15,806 nucleotides of DNA, taken from the NCBI GenBank assembly GCA_046728935.1, contig JBKPFS010000121.1, forward strand, positions 1-15,806, written 5' to 3'. The position numbers and the translations under genes were made by a program. The first letter of the stretch is position 1. Every line of letters starts with the position of its first letter. The notes under the pieces were generated by a model. That model had not been told where the DNA came from and made no database searches. It worked only from the letters and a program-made list of their open reading frames with translations. The DNA is from DATAFO01 sp046728935 (GTDB lineage: Bacteria > Actinomycetota > Thermoleophilia > Solirubrobacterales > 70-9). Of this stretch, positions 15,089 to 15,806 are shown piece after piece.

Positions 15089-15806
15089 TCAGTCGATCAA
15101 CCGCACCTCGAGGGGCGCCGGCGCGAGCTCGCCGGCGCCTCCCATGAGGCCGAGGATCCGCGCCACGTAGGCCTCCGTCTCGGGAATCGCGGGCACGCAA
15201 TCGCACGCGGCGACCGCGGCCGGGCCGGCGTTGTAGGCGGCGAGCGCCAGCGCCACCGAGCCGAACTGCTCCAAGAGATCCGCCATCAGGTGGGCCTGGG
15301 CGTCGATCGCGGCCGGCGGGTCGAACGGATCCCGAAGCCCGTAGGTCGCCGCCGTCCCGGGCATGAACTGGGCGATCCCGCGAGCGCCGGCCGGCGAGAC
15401 CGCGTAGGGATTGAAGTTCGACTCGGCGAGGAGCTGCGCCGCGAGGAGTCCGGCGGGCACGTTACAGCGCTGCGCCGCACGCGAGATCGGCTTGCGAAAG
15501 CGCGAGGGCACGTAGGCGGGGAGGTCGACGCCGGGGGCCGCCTCGCCCCGGCCGGAACCGGCCAGGGATGCCCGCGCCGAGCAGGGGGCTGGTCCCCGGC
15601 TGAAGCCGAAATGCCACGGCTCCCATGCGTAGCGCTTGACGAAGCCGAATCGAGGGGCGTTCGCCGCGAGCCAGCCGTACGCGGTCGTGGGCCCCAGGTC
15701 GAGCTCGGTCCCGCACCGATGCAGCGACTTGCCCGGCGGGGCAACCCAGCGCGGGTCGGGATGGGCGGCGAACAGCCTCGCCTGCTCGGCGTCCGAACGG
15801 TACGCG
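15089..15806 (-). CDS. M15-type D,D-carboxypeptidase fused to SLT lytic transglycosylase (N-terminus outside window)
   Basis: The frame is open from the right edge for 238 residues. The first about 70 visible residues are the C-terminal half of a VanY/M15B peptidase: SLHRCGTELD with zinc ligands His29 and Asp36, then YGWLAANAPRFGF, and YAWEPWHF with Glu62 and zinc ligand His65. A short Gly/Ser/Ala-rich linker (about 69-97) leads to a GH23 SLT domain: AES with catalytic Glu128, GARGIAQFMPGTA, and ALAAYNAGP. The peptidase domain trims stem-peptide D-Ala; the SLT domain cleaves the MurNAc-GlcNAc bond with anhydro product. A GTG at 15511 could be taken for the start of a lone SLT gene, but the conserved M15 motifs in the same frame show that it is internal. 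A secretion signal is expected upstream, outside the window. Confidence 0.9.
   Translation of the reverse strand, partial: AYRSDAEQARLFAAHPDPRWVAPPGKSLHRCGTELDLGPTTAYGWLAANAPRFGFVKRYAWEPWHFGFSRGPAPCSARASLAGSGRGEAAPGVDLPAYVPSRFRKPISRAAQRCNVPAGLLAAQLLAESNFNPYAVSPAGARGIAQFMPGTAATYGLRDPFDPPAAIDAQAHLMADLLEQFGSVALALAAYNAGPAAVAACDCVPAIPETEAYVARILGLMGGAGELAPAPLEVRLID

Noticed and set aside
15089..15511. Stand-alone 140-residue SLT transglycosylase starting at GTG 15511
   Set aside because: The same frame continues to the window edge with conserved M15 peptidase motifs, so the GTG is internal.

Overview
The window is high-GC DNA packed with short intergenic gaps, GTG/TTG starts and 4-bp gene overlaps. 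Together with the uvrC-rapZ...gap-pgk-tpiA gene order and apparently leaderless genes, this points to an actinomycete-type genome. I suspect a deep branch such as class Thermoleophilia; this is inferred from gene order and composition, with no 16S rRNA or other marker in the window.

Layout. At the left edge is the 3' part of a membrane-anchored Ser/Thr protein kinase (+). It converges on a block of eleven minus-strand genes running leftward from about 12.2 kb: uvrC, rapZ, an ABC-2 exporter ATPase and permease, a VOC/glyoxalase protein, gap, pgk, tpiA, gpmI, hsp20 and tgt. Four consecutive genes (gap, pgk, tpiA, gpmI) cover lower glycolysis with overlaps or tiny gaps. Divergent from uvrC are a PaaG-like enoyl-CoA hydratase/isomerase and a cupredoxin lipoprotein (+). 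These face a two-gene minus unit (NodN-like MaoC dehydratase, then RmlC dTDP-sugar epimerase). A small secreted acidic protein of unknown function (+) follows. It converges on a partial minus-strand gene at the right edge that fuses an M15 D,D-carboxypeptidase domain to an SLT lytic transglycosylase domain.

How the parts relate. uvrC, rapZ and the glycolytic block are the ends of a locus widely conserved in Gram-positive bacteria, where yvcK and whiA normally sit between rapZ and gap. Here that middle is occupied by a DrrAB-like exporter pair and a VOC protein, separated by a 62-nt stem-loop element. hsp20 appears to have its own promoter lying across the 3' end of gpmI, with an AT-rich dyad in its spacer. 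Four minus-strand genes that lack a Shine-Dalgarno sequence (tgt, VOC, uvrC, maoC) each carry a TANNNT hexamer exactly 7 nt before the start codon, which suggests leaderless transcripts.

No rRNA, tRNA, CRISPR array, transposase or origin was seen. No gap between genes reaches 300 bases; the largest, about 135 bases, lies at 14717-14851.
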